Shown here: in pieces, positions 10,601-25,600 of the stretch
Layout: the number at the start of each line of letters is the position of its first letter
How positions within the stretch are numbered: position 1 is the first letter of the stretch
From: Atrichornis clamosus
Taxonomy: Eukaryota; Chordata; Aves; Passeriformes; Menuridae
DNA length: 64,000 bases
NCBI GenBank assembly: GCA_013400975.1
Contig: WBMZ01011803.1
Location: 1 to 64,000 of the forward strand
Direction of reading: 5' to 3'
Made by a program: the position numbers and the translations under genes
Notes under the pieces: model-generated
What the model saw: only the letters and a program-made list of their open reading frames with translations
Database searches by the model: none
What the model was told of the DNA's origin: nothing

Positions 10601-13600
10601 ACAGTTTGCTTGTGGTATGCTGTCTGTGTTTTATTTTTTCAGGCTCTAAGTGGAGAAAGAATAGCCTTTCTTTCTTGGACTGTGTGAATCTGAAGTGAAA
10701 TGGTGTTTTGCGAACCTTATAATAATGCTAATAGTTAACTAGAGAAAAGGTGGATTTCTTTTGCAAAGGAACAAGACTGACCCAGAATATTGTTAAAATA
10801 ACTGTGCTGGTCTTCATATGTATTGGATAAGTTCATTAAGGCAGTAATGTTTTCCAGTTTGAGAATGCTGTCATTGCATAGGAACAAATGAACATGTTAC
10901 CTCTGTCAGCTTCTGGGACTAAAATGGTCTGGGCAAAGTACTTCATAAGACTCATTATTTACACTGTTTGCTTTTACAGAGACATTATTGCAGTACCATT
11001 AATTTTTACACTCTTGCTATCAGCCACCATATGATGCCCGAGTTTCTCTTGAAACACAAAGGAATTACTGAGAAGGGGGAGTTTTTTTTGGGGGGAAGGG
11101 GGAGGAGACCCCACACAACCCACTTAAAACTTGCTGTTTTCAGCAAAACCACATGATGATTTGCATTTATGTCTGACTATGAGAAAAATACGCAATTTCA
11201 AGCTTTTCTTTCACTATAGAGCACTTTAAAAAGTCTACTGCTCAGGTACTGGAGACAGGTACTTAAGCTGTTTGTAAAGAATGATGAAGATTTGGAATTG
11301 TTTCTAAGTTTAGTTTAAGCCTTTATGAATATGTGTGTAGATCCCTTGTTTCTTTATCTGACTTCAGTAGAAAGTTCTTTATGAACGTAATTTAAATTGG
11401 AAATTAATATGGTTGATGGGGAGAAGGATGTCACATTTTCGCTTCCATTCTCCTTGCTACTGAAATTGCTCAGTTTATATTGCATTTTTTTTGGTGTGGA
11501 TCAATGCAAAGGATATTTTGTACCTGTTACATTCAAGCAGTGTGTTTCTGTGGCTGTCAGCAAAACTTTGCAGTGAACAGACTTTTTTCTTGAGGAATTG
11601 TTTTTTCTCTTCTTAAATTTCTTAAAATTATTTTTCTAGTAATTAAGACTTGTGAGTATACAGTCTTAGTCCTCAGGACTTCTCTTTCAAGAAGAAGCGG
11701 CCTTGTTGTATTAAGGCAGTCACCATGGATGAACTCGTAATGGGTAATGAACTGGATTTGTTAATTCTAGTTGAAAGCAGTACTACAGTGTTTTGCTGCA
11801 GAAGGACCAACAGTAATTCGTGTCAAAAGTGTTCTTTAAAAAGCATTTTAGCTGATGTCATTGAAAGGGATGTGACTCATCCTTGTGGACTATTGATTAT
11901 TGTCACTAAATTCCCACAGAAAATTAAATTCTAAAATTACAGTGTGTGAAAAGAAATGCCTGTAGACTTGTAACTTTTAAAACAAATTCGAAATAAACCA
12001 TGGCCAAAACTGTATCAAAGATGGATGGAATGTTCTTTCATGTCCATTGAAAACAGAGCATTTAAACTATTTGCCTAGATATGTGTTACAGAGTTGAGTA
12101 ACTTCTTCAAGCATTCCAACTTTGACCACAGCTGGAAACCTCAGGATGCCTGTATTTGCTGCCAGAACATTTATAAATACATTTTGAAGTAAAAAGGATT
12201 CTAAAAATAAAAATTATATCCTCAATAACTTGAGAGTTTTTGCAAGATGGGTAACTTGGGAAAATGAAACTCCTGTTTCACTTCTTGTACCTCCTTTGCT
12301 ACAGGTTTACATGGTAACTTAGAGATACTTTGTGGAGTAATTGCCAGGAAGTCTAGTGTTTTTCACATAATTGATGACTTACATTTTGTTAAAATGCTTT
12401 GAATAGCCATTTGTTTGTCCTGTCTCTCTTCCTGCTTCCTTTTCTATGGTAGCAGGGCTTGCTGTTAACTTGCAACGCTTGTGCTTGGTTTGCTTGTCTT
12501 TTTCAGTTTCCTTAGAAATACAAAGACTGATTGCTGCTTGTGATTTTAAATAAAAGTATGTTCCTGAAGATACCTTTTTCTCCTTTCCCATCCTCCCTTT
12601 CTTGGATACATACTTTGGTTGGGTTCTTCCCAGTTCTTGCAGTGATGCATTTTTCTGTCTGAGGGTTGGAAGAGACTTTCACTTAGCTCAGTTTGTTTCT
12701 TCCCCCTTTGAAGGCATTCATGCTTCTGTTTTAATGTTTCTGCATTCCTTGGAAGTTCTGAATTTTCATTTCAAAAGACACCTTAATGTTCATACATTAT
12801 ATTCCTCCATTTGTATATCAGACTCTTGAAATCTTTTGGTCAGATTTTGCAGAGATTCATGTTTTCAAAAAGAGATTGTATTTATGTGGTGTATTTCATG
12901 TCTTTGCCTATTTATAGAAGTAGGTGTGAATGTCTGTTTCCATTTTTTATAAAGGTTTTCCCCTACCTTGTTTCAAAGGCTTTTATCTCACCTCAGAGGC
13001 ACTCAAGTAGATATCAAAAATTCCATGGCTTCACACCCAGTTTCTCTAAAGCTGTTTCCAGATTGCCTTTCAGATGTGTGAAGTTAGACCATTTTCCTCT
13101 TAGGAGTTTTGAGACTGTCTTCTTAATTGAGAAACTGATTGTAAAGCTAAGTGAAACTCCACAGAAAATTTGAACACATGCTTGGAATTTGGTCTCTGTT
13201 TCCTTTTACTGGAGAAGTTAATCATGTTGTGACTGATTGTGCTGGTAAGATTACTTCTGAGTTGTAGTATGAGAGTTATACCACCAAAGAGACATCTGCA
13301 ATTTGGTGTGGAGTTCTTATTTATCAAAAATTCTGTAATATTCTGATTAATATTCTGTAGGGAGAAATAAGTGATAGTCACTTTGTCTTCAGATCCTGTG
13401 AGTAAATTATCTCTTACTGCATCCTTGATGTTGTGCTAGTGAAGGTGGTATGCCGAAGCATGTAGCACAACTAGATCTTCAGAAATAAAGTGCACTAGTG
13501 CCACCCTGTATCCTGTATGTTTTCCCTAGCCTCTTTTGGTTATTGCCTTTACCAGATGATAGAGGCCTTTGTTTTTTGACTGCAGAAGGGTTCTGGACAG

Positions 13601-16600
13601 CATTACCAGGACTTGTTTTCTGGAGGGTCCTTCTTACCCCTTTATTTGGCCGTGACGTCTACTCTTAACATAACAGCTGTCTCTGTTTTGTGGCAGTGAC
13701 AAATCTATAGAGCACGAAATTCTTCCTCTTTGCTGATTCTTTTGAGTATAATGCACTGAGTGAATGTTTTTGGAAGAGAACATTAGAGATTTGTCTCCAG
13801 ACTCGCAGGTTTTTGATTACCCAGGGGCAAAGAACTTCGACAGCACTAGGAGGAGGTATTGTTCATCCTAAGCATTCCTGGTTTTACTGTGTCTTCCAAG
13901 AAACTTTCACCATCCACTTTCAATTCCTTCCACCACCTCTCTGATCCCTTTTTTTCTAAACTTCACTGATTTAATTTTCTTCATTCTTGTAGAGTCTGGG
14001 GAGCAATGAAGCCAGTTAAGCCAGTGGCTACTCTGAATCTTCTGCCTTTTCAAGGCCATAATCTGCTTTTAAACGTATTTTCCACCCTCCATCCCCCCCA
14101 TCTACAGGAAGTTATTTGTGCACACTAAACTGCAAATGTTTCATTATCATAAAATCTTTTCAAATCTACTCATCTGCTGTGAGGTATAGCTGTCAAAATG
14201 AACAACAAAATGAATATATCAAGTGAATTGGAGGAAGTGGTGTGACGTGGAATAAAATAGGATGAGATAAAAGGGGATAAAATCCCCTGAGAAGGAAGAA
14301 GAAAATGGAGGTGAGCTTTGGGATTATGTATTAATCAGGGATCTTTTACTGATGATTCTTCAGGAAGATTGCATTTTAGTGTCTCAAACGCTGAGAACTC
14401 TTTACATATCTGTAAATTAGAATCAACATCTTGCAGAACAGATTTTGAATTTACTCACAACTTACTCATTTGAAAGTTAATAAAAGCTGGCTGACATCAG
14501 ATTTTTCACTTCTGTGTGCTAGTCTCTCTTTTGTTTCTTTAAATTCATTGCAAGTTAGTTTGTACAAAACCCAACCAGTTCACTTAACATATAAGACAGA
14601 ACTTTGAGCTGCTTACAGTAATTTGTTTCCTGATTCAGCTTTTATTACTCATCAGTGAAATGAGATGTCCTGCTTCTACAGTACGTGTTCACTTGTGGTC
14701 TAGACAGACATTTTTCTTTGTCACGTCAGTTGTAATTTAAACATAGGAAACTCTGGAAGCATGCAGCATCTCTCTGAAATTGTATTTCGCTGTTATCTCT
14801 CTTTGTCCTGTATTCCTTTTGTGCTTGCATCTGGAAAGAGGGGATTGTATTGAGCTGGCAGTGAGACTGCTGAACTGTGCTACTTTGAAATTTTGTGTTT
14901 TTAAAGTCCTGGAGATGCTCTGATGAAATGGAAGGGTAAAAATGGGGTTTAATTCTAGCATGCCAGACTTGCTGTTTGAGAACCTTGTTAAAGCCAAAGA
15001 AGGTGCTAGCAGAAAACGACTTAGGTTTATGATGTTGCTGAAATGTTGTTCCATACTTTCTATGAAGTAAGTCTTGATTAGTCAAGAAGCTTCCAGACCA
15101 CAGTCTTTATGCTAATCAAATAGAAATTTTATAAAGTGAGTTGTTAGTGCTGGTTCTTCATTTCTGCATGTGGAGCTACAGTCATGGGCTTAGAATGTTC
15201 AGAAAAAGGACAGTTCTGTTTTGCTTAAGTGCCGTACTTAGGAGTTTGAAAGGTAGATGGTGGTTGTGCAGGCACTATTAGATGTTACTTGATGGGTTAG
15301 GGACCAAGTGAAGTGTGTATGTTGGGGAAGGGAGAGATTTTCACTTGTAAGGCTTTTTCTTGCACAGAGATGATAATCTTAAATTGTTGGGTGATTGGTT
15401 TTTATATTAGTGCATTAGTAGTGCATGAGATCATGCCCTATAGAGGTGAAAGCAATCCATTATAGTAACTTTAGATGCTCTGTTCAAATTGCCCTTGTTT
15501 TTGTTGTGGAAGTTTAAACTACTGAAATAAGAAAATGCACTGCACCAAGGTCAGTGTTATCAGATCAGTTATACAGAGGTTTTGATCTAGGCTGTTATGG
15601 ATGTGGCCTCAAAGTGTTTTGTTCTTATTTTTAGGATTCTCCTTTTACAAATGCAGGACTGGGATCTAACCTAAACCTTCTGGGTGAGATAGAATGTGAT
15701 GCCAGTATAATGGATGGAAAGTCATTAAATTTTGGAGCAGTTGGAGCACTGAGTGGTATGTTAACTATGCATTATAAAGCTAAGTACTGATTTAAGTGCA
15801 AAGATCAATTTTGTTCTTTTTTGTTACTATTTTGAAGGGGGACACATTGTAAATTCTTCATTGTTTAAATAGATTCTGCCCCTTTAAAAAAAGGGGAGGC
15901 ATTCGTGCTCCCTGGAATGCTATTTTGTGTTAATTTGCTGTGTGTAACATGCTGTCTTATTGGTTCTCTGATAATCCTTTGCACGATTGTATGATATCAC
16001 ACAGTATTCACAATGAGACTGAATTTGCTCAGGTGAATTTGTAGAATGCTAACTTTATAATAAAACTTAATTGTTAAAAAATATTACAAGCATTTAAAAT
16101 AAGCTTTTTATTTGTTTTTGAATTTATTTGCATATGGGATTTATTTAATATGACAACTAATGTGTTTCTCTTTTTTGTCTAGTTTTAGCTTTCAGTATAA
16201 AACAAATATAGATATAAAATCCCAAGTAGGGATTGTTGAGGTTTTGTTGTAAGTACATGAACAGCCTTAGCTGTTACTGTTGAATATCTTTTCTGACAAG
16301 ATTTCAAGCTTTGTTCTTTATCCTAGAATAGTTCTAAACCTTGCTAATAGCTTCCTCATGTAGATATAAATCTAAAATAAATAGTAAAATGAAGTGTTTC
16401 AAGGCTTGTTTGTTACGAAATGTATCCTTCCAACCATGGGGAAGGAGGAAATGAGGGAGTGAGAGACAACTAAGCCTGAATCCTATAATTTTTGTTTTGG
16501 CCAGATAGATCCAAACGAAAATTCCATCTTGAAAAATTGATGGTTATAAAATGTCTTTGGCCCTTAGAATACAGTAGATTTAACATGAGATTTCTGTGGT

Positions 16601-19600
16601 AGGAGATCACTATTTTCAATATGATTCATTTTCTTTTAATAAAAAGAAGTGGGAGAGCTGTTGACTAGAAGGCTTTATCACTACTGTCAGGATGCGAAGG
16701 GAAAACTGACAAAGTTGTTACTACATTGAAACATAAGGTGTCTCTTAATAACTTAATGAACCCTTGGAAATTAAAGGAAGCTGACTTCCACTGCCCAAAT
16801 GTATATTGCAGTGCTATGAGGAAAAATATTTTAATGTTATGTTTTCATTTTTTTGCTAATTTATCTTCTTTTAGGAATCAAGAATCCAGTTTCGGTTGCT
16901 AATAGATTGTTGTGTGAAGGGCAGAAGGGAAAACTCTCTGCTGGCAGAATTCCACCTTGGTAATTGCTTTGTTCTGCTTGACTTTTCTTTGGTCTTTCGT
17001 CTCTACTGCATGCATACAATATTTGAAGGTTTTATCTTACCCAGGAAGGCTGGTGCTGTTTTACATACCAGTGATAGTGTGCCTTTAAAAAGAAGATAAG
17101 CTTTGTTCCCTGATCTTGAAACATCTTGTGGACTCGGTGGAAGGAAGTATTAGCTATAGATGGCAATATCATTTTGTGATAATTTCTGTCTGTGTGATTA
17201 TTTCCAGTTGTCATACTTAATTCTTATGTTTGTTACTGTAGCCTTTTGAAAAATCCCAAACCCCATCAAGATTAAAGGGAAATTCCACTGCCCTTGCCTC
17301 TACCTTTAAGTAAAAGCAACATAGTTTTTAATAAGTATAGAAAAGAATCCTATTTTACTGCTCTTGTGGCTTTGTGGAAATGTGCAATGCTTAGTAACTT
17401 CCTCTTATTTTAAAAATAAATTTAATAATATTTACAACAAAAATGAAAACAAGCACTCCATCATTGAGATGGATATAATACTTAGAAGGAAGAGGTAAGT
17501 ATTACATACATAATTACTTTAAATAATATTGCATCGCTTGGGAAAGAATCCAAGAAATGTGTCATAGTTGATTGCTCTTAAAACTATCTTATTTTCATTA
17601 GCAGTTTAAATTGTCAGGTAGAGAATCTGAAAAATTCATTCATGTTAATTGACTGCTCATCAGTTATCATAACTGTGGTAGAATATGCTGCCCTTTGTTT
17701 ACTAATGGTCAGTATTTGCAGAAGTATTAAACCAGCATTTATGTAGCTTAAAGAAAAGTATATTTCAATTCACAGATTTTACTTTCCTTCCTGTATTATT
17801 GTGTAAAATTAGCCAAGTAGTCTGTAGCTGGATGATATAATATTCTAATTTAAACAGTGAGGAAAAGCATGATTTCAATGTTCTGTCATGTGCAAAGGAC
17901 ATTCATAGATCAAAAAAAGCCACCTTGAAATTAAACCACAAACAGACAGATTCTGCATTTTAAAGTATTTTCTTTAATGGATAAAGAACAGAGTAATTGT
18001 GGGGAGGTTTACTAAAGAATAGGAACTTTCACTTCAGTTGCTGTTAGTAGCTCATTTCTTTATCTGTCAGAATAAAATGAGGTTTTTGCTGAGGCACATT
18101 AGAGTGTGAAGTGAGGTGTTTTTCTGGTGTTCCAGAAGTAGTACTGAAGTCAGCTGCAGGAGCAAGCACTTGGGATTGTTTTGCCTATATCATCACAGTA
18201 TTTAGAATTATAATGTAAGGAAGAGCACTTGGGCATTTTAGTATGCTTTCTATGACTTTATGACCTAGTTTATGCTGCAATTATTTTAAAAATACTGAGC
18301 GGTAAAGAAACTATATCCTCTTGCCCTCAAAGGACAAGACTAAATCTTTTGAGGGCTGTGCAAGGCTAGCAGATGCTTTTAAAGACAGGATAGCTCAAAT
18401 CTCAAGGTGAGAGATGAGCTGTCTTTGGAGCCAACACATGCAGTTTATTGTGCAAATGTTGTGCACCTGTGTTACCTGACAAATATTTTCATTTCCTTTT
18501 TTCCCCCTTCTGAACTTTGAATGCACAATTTATTAAAACAAATTTGTTACCCTGGAAACAGTCTATATGAGTGGGATACGATGGGTTATGCTTTGGACTT
18601 GCTTTGGTGGATGGTCCTGCACACACAGGGTCTCCTAAGGTCAGAATGATAAAGCTTATGTTCACTGAAGGTGATGGTATGGAGGATGTCATGCCTTGCC
18701 TTTCTGGCCAGGGCTGGCATGATGCATTGTTTTGGGACTGAAATATATTCCTGCACAAGCTGAGAATACATGCAGTCAAATGACAAGAGAGCAGCCATAT
18801 TTTGGCATTCCTTGGAAGTGTCAGTATTTTAGTACATGATTTTTATTTGTAAAGATATGCAATTTTCATCTTCTTTCTCATTGGCGTGTAGTGTATTGGG
18901 GAATCTTCCAGATACTGCTTAGCCTAAGAATCTGTTAAAGAAACCTATAGTAGAGACTGTTCCTATAGCATGATCTAAGCTAGCTTAATATTTTCTGGCA
19001 AGAACGTTTGGCACATGACCAAACAGGAAAAATTCAGGAGCTATGAGGTTAGTAAAAGTGGCATTATGGAGTTTTTTCACTGTAAAAGAACACATGGAGA
19101 CAGTTTGCTTGGCTTGTTTACCCCTGCTCAGCATCCGTTTTTATAGTGACAGTTCAAAACCAATGCAAAGTGATATATTTCTGATTTTCGGTAGAAGAAA
19201 TTCTAATGAGTGTGAATTAAGTTATTCAGAGATGGTAAGCTTACTGGGAGGGAGGGATCAAGTGTCTGAACTCCTGTATCCAACTTGACGTAAATTGCTC
19301 TGTAGAATGTGTCCTTCTGGATCAATCTCTCGTATTATTTAAAACACAGAATTCCACTCTCCAAATCAGAATTTAAAACGTTTAGAGAATCCCTGAATGC
19401 ATGAGTGCATTTGTTGAAACCTCGAAGGTCCTTACATCTTTGTCACACTTTATTCAGTTTGATGTTGTCAGGATTTTCTCTGATGCAGAAACAGAAAATA
19501 CTCAACTTGTAAATATTACATAAGCTCATGTAAGATATTCCTGTTCCTTGTATAACTTTTACAAAAGAAAGCGCTATTGTAATTGCACAGTTACAAACTG

Positions 19601-22600
19601 GGTGCGCCTTTGCAAGCGGTCTTTCGTCACGGAATAACAGAACATCTATTCTGTAGTAATAAACTTGTAGATTTTCTATTTCTTACACTGAAACCGTGAC
19701 CTTTCTAAGGAAAAAGGCTTATTTACATCTGTTTGCTATTAACTGTATATTGGTAAGATTTGCAGGATAGCACAAACACACCTAAATGTCTCCTCTTTTT
19801 AGAACTCCTCAGTGGTACTGACATCAAGTCCATGTCCATATCCCTTTTTCCATATTAATAGTAACCTATATGGGAAAGAATTCCTTCTTAGATTCCCGCT
19901 GCCCCCTTTGGATATATAGGGATTTGTAATTGCTTCACAGCTTTACAATACTGTGTGCAGAGTACAAACATATTGTAACTTAGAGGGCAGTGAGTAGTCA
20001 AGAAAGTGCCTGGAGCAAATGAAGGCTTGCAGCACCTTTTATCTCTGTTCTGTATTTCTTCAGAACCATTTCTTCTTTGTAACACTGATTTCAGAGCTAT
20101 AACTACATTTTATAACATGTTACAAAGTGAGTTTATTACATCCTGATCGCCTTGACCATCTGTAATAAACAAACCAGAGACTTCTGTTTAGCTTGGTGCA
20201 GCCTGTTTCCCTACAGCCCATATAAAATGGCCCTCTTTGGAGTATTCAGCACCAGGATAATCATGTTCTTGGAGAAAATTGCCTAAAAAGACTGTTTTGG
20301 AGGCTCTACTTACATTTTCTATTAATATGGTCTAGTGTGCCTGGAACTGGAAAGCACATCCAAGCATTGACTCCTTGCTGGGAGGATGTTTCCATCTTCT
20401 GTGTGTTCTGAGCCTGTAAGAACTATATAGAGTTCTGATATATTTGCAGGAAAGATCATTATGTCTTGTTTATGCAGAATCAACTTTCAGAGTAGCAGAG
20501 AATAAACTAGTTCATCCATCGTTTATGTTTTTGTTTTTCCCCTCCCTTCGGAAAATCGTATTTTGGATTAGCCTAAAGGCTTTTGAAAGTTGGGGTGGTT
20601 TTTACTGCTTTCTACAGTGCACTGGCTTAATTCCCTCTTCTCCCTCTCCCCCAACCAATCAAGCTTGGTGGTAGTTTTGTTTTTATGTACAGACAACAAA
20701 GCACTGAGATCATGATGTTATTTGTCTTGTAAACAGTGTATTTTAACATTTCTGTGATTACGTTGTCCTTCAAAGATCCAAACGGAATAGTTAAAAAAGG
20801 TTGGATGATCTCTGTGGTGATATGAAGCCTCAATTAGTTTTCTGCTTCAATTAATTTAGTGATTCTTTGAGACCAAAACTGGAAGTACTTTGTGCCTATC
20901 TTATAGGAGGAAAAGGAATCTAGGAATTAAGAACAGAAATGTGAACAAACTAAAAGTCACATCACTTAAGTTAGGAGACACTTGGGTGCTTTTTTGCACT
21001 CTTCATAAATATTAGTGATGTTTTCTGTTTCTAAGTATTAATAAGGTAGTTATGAAACTGCTTGTAAAACACAATGTTTCTGACTGACCTGTGCTTGAGT
21101 TACCATATATCAAACTCCTAATGTTGAGTTTGTTCTTCCCACATAACCTTCCTCTCTTTGTAAATTGTTTTGTTGAAAAGGAAGTACTTACTTCCCAAGA
21201 ATGTATTGTTTGATAGAGACCAAACCCACCTTGTTTTAGACAATGAAGAATACTACTAAATCAGGTTTGGGTACAGTTTGCATATCTTTTTTATGTTAAA
21301 ATTGAAAGTTTTTAATGTTACATGACAGTGCCAGGTTGTTTCTTGAGCACTAACTTACCTAACACTAGATGCTTCAGTTCTCCCAAAGTACCCAATAACT
21401 TATCCTACACTATCTAGCAACGTGAACAATTCTTACCTGGAGCTGCACTAACAATGGTAAGAAATATGCGTTTAACACTTCAAATTCTCCTTTAGATCAA
21501 CCTTTTTTTGAGACTTTTGTAAAGAAAGACTGGGCACACCTCTTGTACTGATTAAATCATAGAGAAGACAGAAAGTGCCACCACAAAACATGACATACTG
21601 AAAGCTGCAGGTGTTGGATACCGCACTGTCAAGAAGACTTCCAACAGCATTAATGCCAACAGATTGGCTGTATCAGTTCTCAGAAACTGTAGAACTGCAT
21701 GGCTCCAGGGACTACTTTGTAGCTGGAATAACTTCTTTAGTCTCATGTTCATAACTCTGGTATTTCTGTAAAATTTTTCCCAGTTTGCTGTAAACCCTAC
21801 GTCTTTGCTTCTTGTGTCCATTAGGCAGTTGTGTTATTCTTAACTTCATAGTTCACTTTTGAAATAAGATTGGAAATAGTTGTCCTTTATTGTGTTGCAC
21901 AGCAGCTTTATGAAACTGTCTGGTTTCCAGCTACTACATATGTCTTTTCAGGCAATAAGATTAATTTCTTTAAGGGGAAACAACATAGATAATTAAGGCT
22001 TGCTTTCTTTTTTAATCTCCCAAAAAGTTCCATGTCTGTGTATATTTTTTACTCTTGTCAGTGTCACAGATGTATGTACTGTCTCACTATGGTAAAGTGT
22101 TCAGTACTTTAGAAGCTGTAGAAAACAGCTTCTCAGATGGCTGGGGTTTTTTTACAAGTATATTAAAAATTTAGTGGGCTAGTCTAATTTGCAAATGCTT
22201 GAGATATGCATATATACACTTGGTATTCCTCTGGCACTGGCTGACTTGACTGGAAATACCCTGCCATTCTCACCTTATTCATCCCATGTTGTTGGTCTTC
22301 AGGATTCTTGCTAAGTTGTTATATAGAGCAAGACTTGCAACAGCTTTGTCCTGTTATAGCTGCAGTTTGAAAGCTAGTGCTATTTGATATTTCAAATATC
22401 AAATTTGAATTTCAAATTTGATAGCACTTGTTTTTATCCAGTAATAAACTTAATGTCAGAGCTGCATAATCCTTTAATGAAACTACATAAGGTTGCCAAA
22501 TGTAATTATAGCTGATATTTCTCTGAAGTACAGACAGCTTATGATTTAAAAATGACCAAACCAAATAGAAAAAATAATTGCAAGCAAAGGGGGATTTGTT

Positions 22601-25600
22601 ATATGGTTTTGTTTAAACTCCCTCTTCTGTGTCTCCTAGCTTTTTAGTTGGTGAAGGAGCTTACAGATGGGCAGTTGATCACGGGATACCAGCATGTCCT
22701 CCAGGTATCATGGCTACAAGTGAGTAAACTGGTGGTGTCAGTAGGAAGAACAGGACAGAGTTACTTTAAATGGTGCCTCATCTTTTGAGGTGTGCATCAC
22801 TTCATTGTTCTTAATATTCAGCTAGCTTACGGTGTTACAGTCTATAAGGGTGGTTTAAGTTTACTAATTTTCTAATAAATATCTAAATAGAAAAAATTTT
22901 AAACTATTACTTCAGCTTCATTTTAGCAACATCTAATTCAAGTGGTTCTGTGGTTCTCGGACTAAATCCCATGATGGACTTTTTTTAAACCAAAATATAG
23001 ACTCTTTAAAAGCTCAATCCTGCGAGTCTCCAGTTGTGATCCAGCTTGGATCCTAGAAGCGCCAACGTAGCTGTGTATCAAAATTCAGCAGGTACCAGTT
23101 GGTCTCTGAGATTCTGTAGTTACACCCAGCTCTGGGTCTTTCTCCAGAACTGCTCTTGTCTAAACAGGCTGTCAAATTAATTTGCCTTTTTTTTTTAACC
23201 TAAGGCTTTGCTTCACCTAATCTGATAGAATAACCCAGTCCAGAAGACAGACTTGGATTATACTGTATGCTAACAGTAGTCTCTTAGTAAAGCTTCTTGT
23301 CTTAAAATAGGTGATTATGTTATATGGATACACCATCTATGAACTAGGCTGAAAATCAGTGCCCTTACCCATGGAATGGAGGATGTGGCTCCCTTCCTTC
23401 TCTTCTTCAGCCCCTCACCTTTTGGAAAGTGCCAGTACCAGTCTGTAGTTTGTTGTAGGTGAGAACATGCCTTGCACTGCCTGTTGAGGTTATGCAGGAA
23501 AGAAATCAGAGGTCATTACCCGAAGAAGGAGAACACAGAAGATTATGATGTTTATTTTACAGTAAACAGTATTGCTATTTAAAATATCTGACTAGTCCCC
23601 AGGGCTCTCATGAAGCCTTCAATTGGGTCTAATTTTAAATGTAGATAAATATCTAGAAACTGCAATTCAAAATTGTTGATACTCACTGCTGAATTGTAAC
23701 CCCTGAAACAGTGGCACTGTTTTATTTCATCATGCCAATTTTCATGCATGTTCATGGCACATTTCACTTCAAACAGAAAGTTTTGATTTCTAGCTCCACA
23801 TGACTGAAACTTTTGCTCTATCCATCTGCTGTCCAAAGCAACATTTGCAGAACAACTGTTGGGCTCAGTTAAGCAGAACCTTTATTTCTGTGGCTCTAGA
23901 AAGAGTAAAAACAATTAGAACTTTGAATTTTTTTGGGGGGGGCGGTGGGAAGGGTTGTGGTTTTGTTTTTTTTTCTTTTTAGGAAAGTAGTTGCTACTTA
24001 TGTGTAGGAGATAGTTCAGGAAGAAGGTGTCTTGACTAATTCTGTGTGCATGCACAAGTTTCCACTGTTTGTAGTGCCAGTGTGTTTCTGTGGTGACAGA
24101 TGATGAGATTGTGGCATTAACTGCCAGATGATACGTTTGCTAGTTATAATGTACCCGGGTAGTCAGAGCAAATCTGCACATTACAGTTTAAAAATAGGGA
24201 TGACCACTGCTAGTTTGGTTTGCCTAATCTGAACTATGAATTTACATTGGAGAAACATCAGAAGAATAATGCCAGCCAATGCATTTTCACAATCCTGCTT
24301 CAAAAGATAACTGGCTTTTTGTTTTCACGATACATTCAGCACACTTCCATTTAGCAGAACAATTTGCATTCAAACAGTTGAAACAACCAGGATTGACAAG
24401 TTAATTATTTAGTGTAACCATTATTGGTGGTATATCTGATTTTTTTTCTTTCCCAAAAACAATGAAAGAGTAAACAAAAACCTGAAAAAATCGTTTCCAG
24501 ATAATGTTACAGTGATTTCTATCCCAGTCCTTAGCAAAGTAAGTCTTGTACCACGTTGACTTCTGGTACGTGGGACTGGAAGGTGACCATTAACATCATG
24601 TGTGACTACAAGGGAGAGTTCCAGTTTCTTTTCAGTTGTAACAGTCTCACAGCTAACATGTAAGAAGCCAAAATAGATTTATCCAATGTTACCATGGAAA
24701 AGAAAGTTAGATATGCTTAAGAAATAATCAAAGAGAATGTTGTTTCCAAGCAACCACAAAGAAATTTCATCTGAAGCCAGCTGTTGTGATAAATAATGTA
24801 ACAGTCTTCAAAAGAGGGGAGACTGTTGATTGTGCTTGCTACAATTCCTATGGTAGTGTTTGCCTGGAGAATTGGGGGTAAATCGACTTGAAATTATGAG
24901 TGCTGAATTGCTCTATAAAATGAAGAACTGAACTAATTGCCAGACATCAGGAAAATATGTTTAGTAACTTAATTACAAAAAAGCAAACTGAACCCCCACC
25001 CCAAAAACCCTAATCCAAACTTAGACATGTACTTGAAGTAACTCTTAGCAGGGAGAACTATGTGCATGTTTTGGCTTCTCTGTGCTGCACATGGGAAATC
25101 TAGTCTTGAAGCTGTGTTATTCTGTTTCTCTTTTCTTGGACCTGAGATGGGAAGAGAGTAGTGTTATACCTGCTGTAAGTAAGGCTGGGGGTTTGGGTGG
25201 CTGGTTTGCATGGACGGAGCTTCCCTATGATCAGTAACAAAGAAAGGGTCACGATCAGCTTTGCAGTCACACTTCATAATTCTCTCAGAACTATCAAAGT
25301 ATCTAAGCACCAAACTGGAAGCATGTTTTAAACCATGTTACTTGTTGAACTACATCAAGGTTATGTCAAGGCTCACCTTCTTTGTCTTCCTTGGTTTGCC
25401 AAGTGTGTGAGGAAATGGGATTTCTACTGTCTGTAGAAACCTGGTGGCTTTCCAGTGCACGGAGTGGGTGGTTTTAAAAAAACCCCAAACACCTGAAATG
25501 TGGTCTGTCTGTATTGCCCACAGTCTGCAAGGAAGCTGACTGAATTTGTTAATTCCTGCCCCTACTAGAGCCTACCGATACAGAGCCCATACTGGCTTAT

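Noticed and set aside
12650..12700. CR1-like string 'gggttggaagagac'
   Set aside because: The neighbouring bases do not continue any CR1 match, so a short chance resemblance is more likely.
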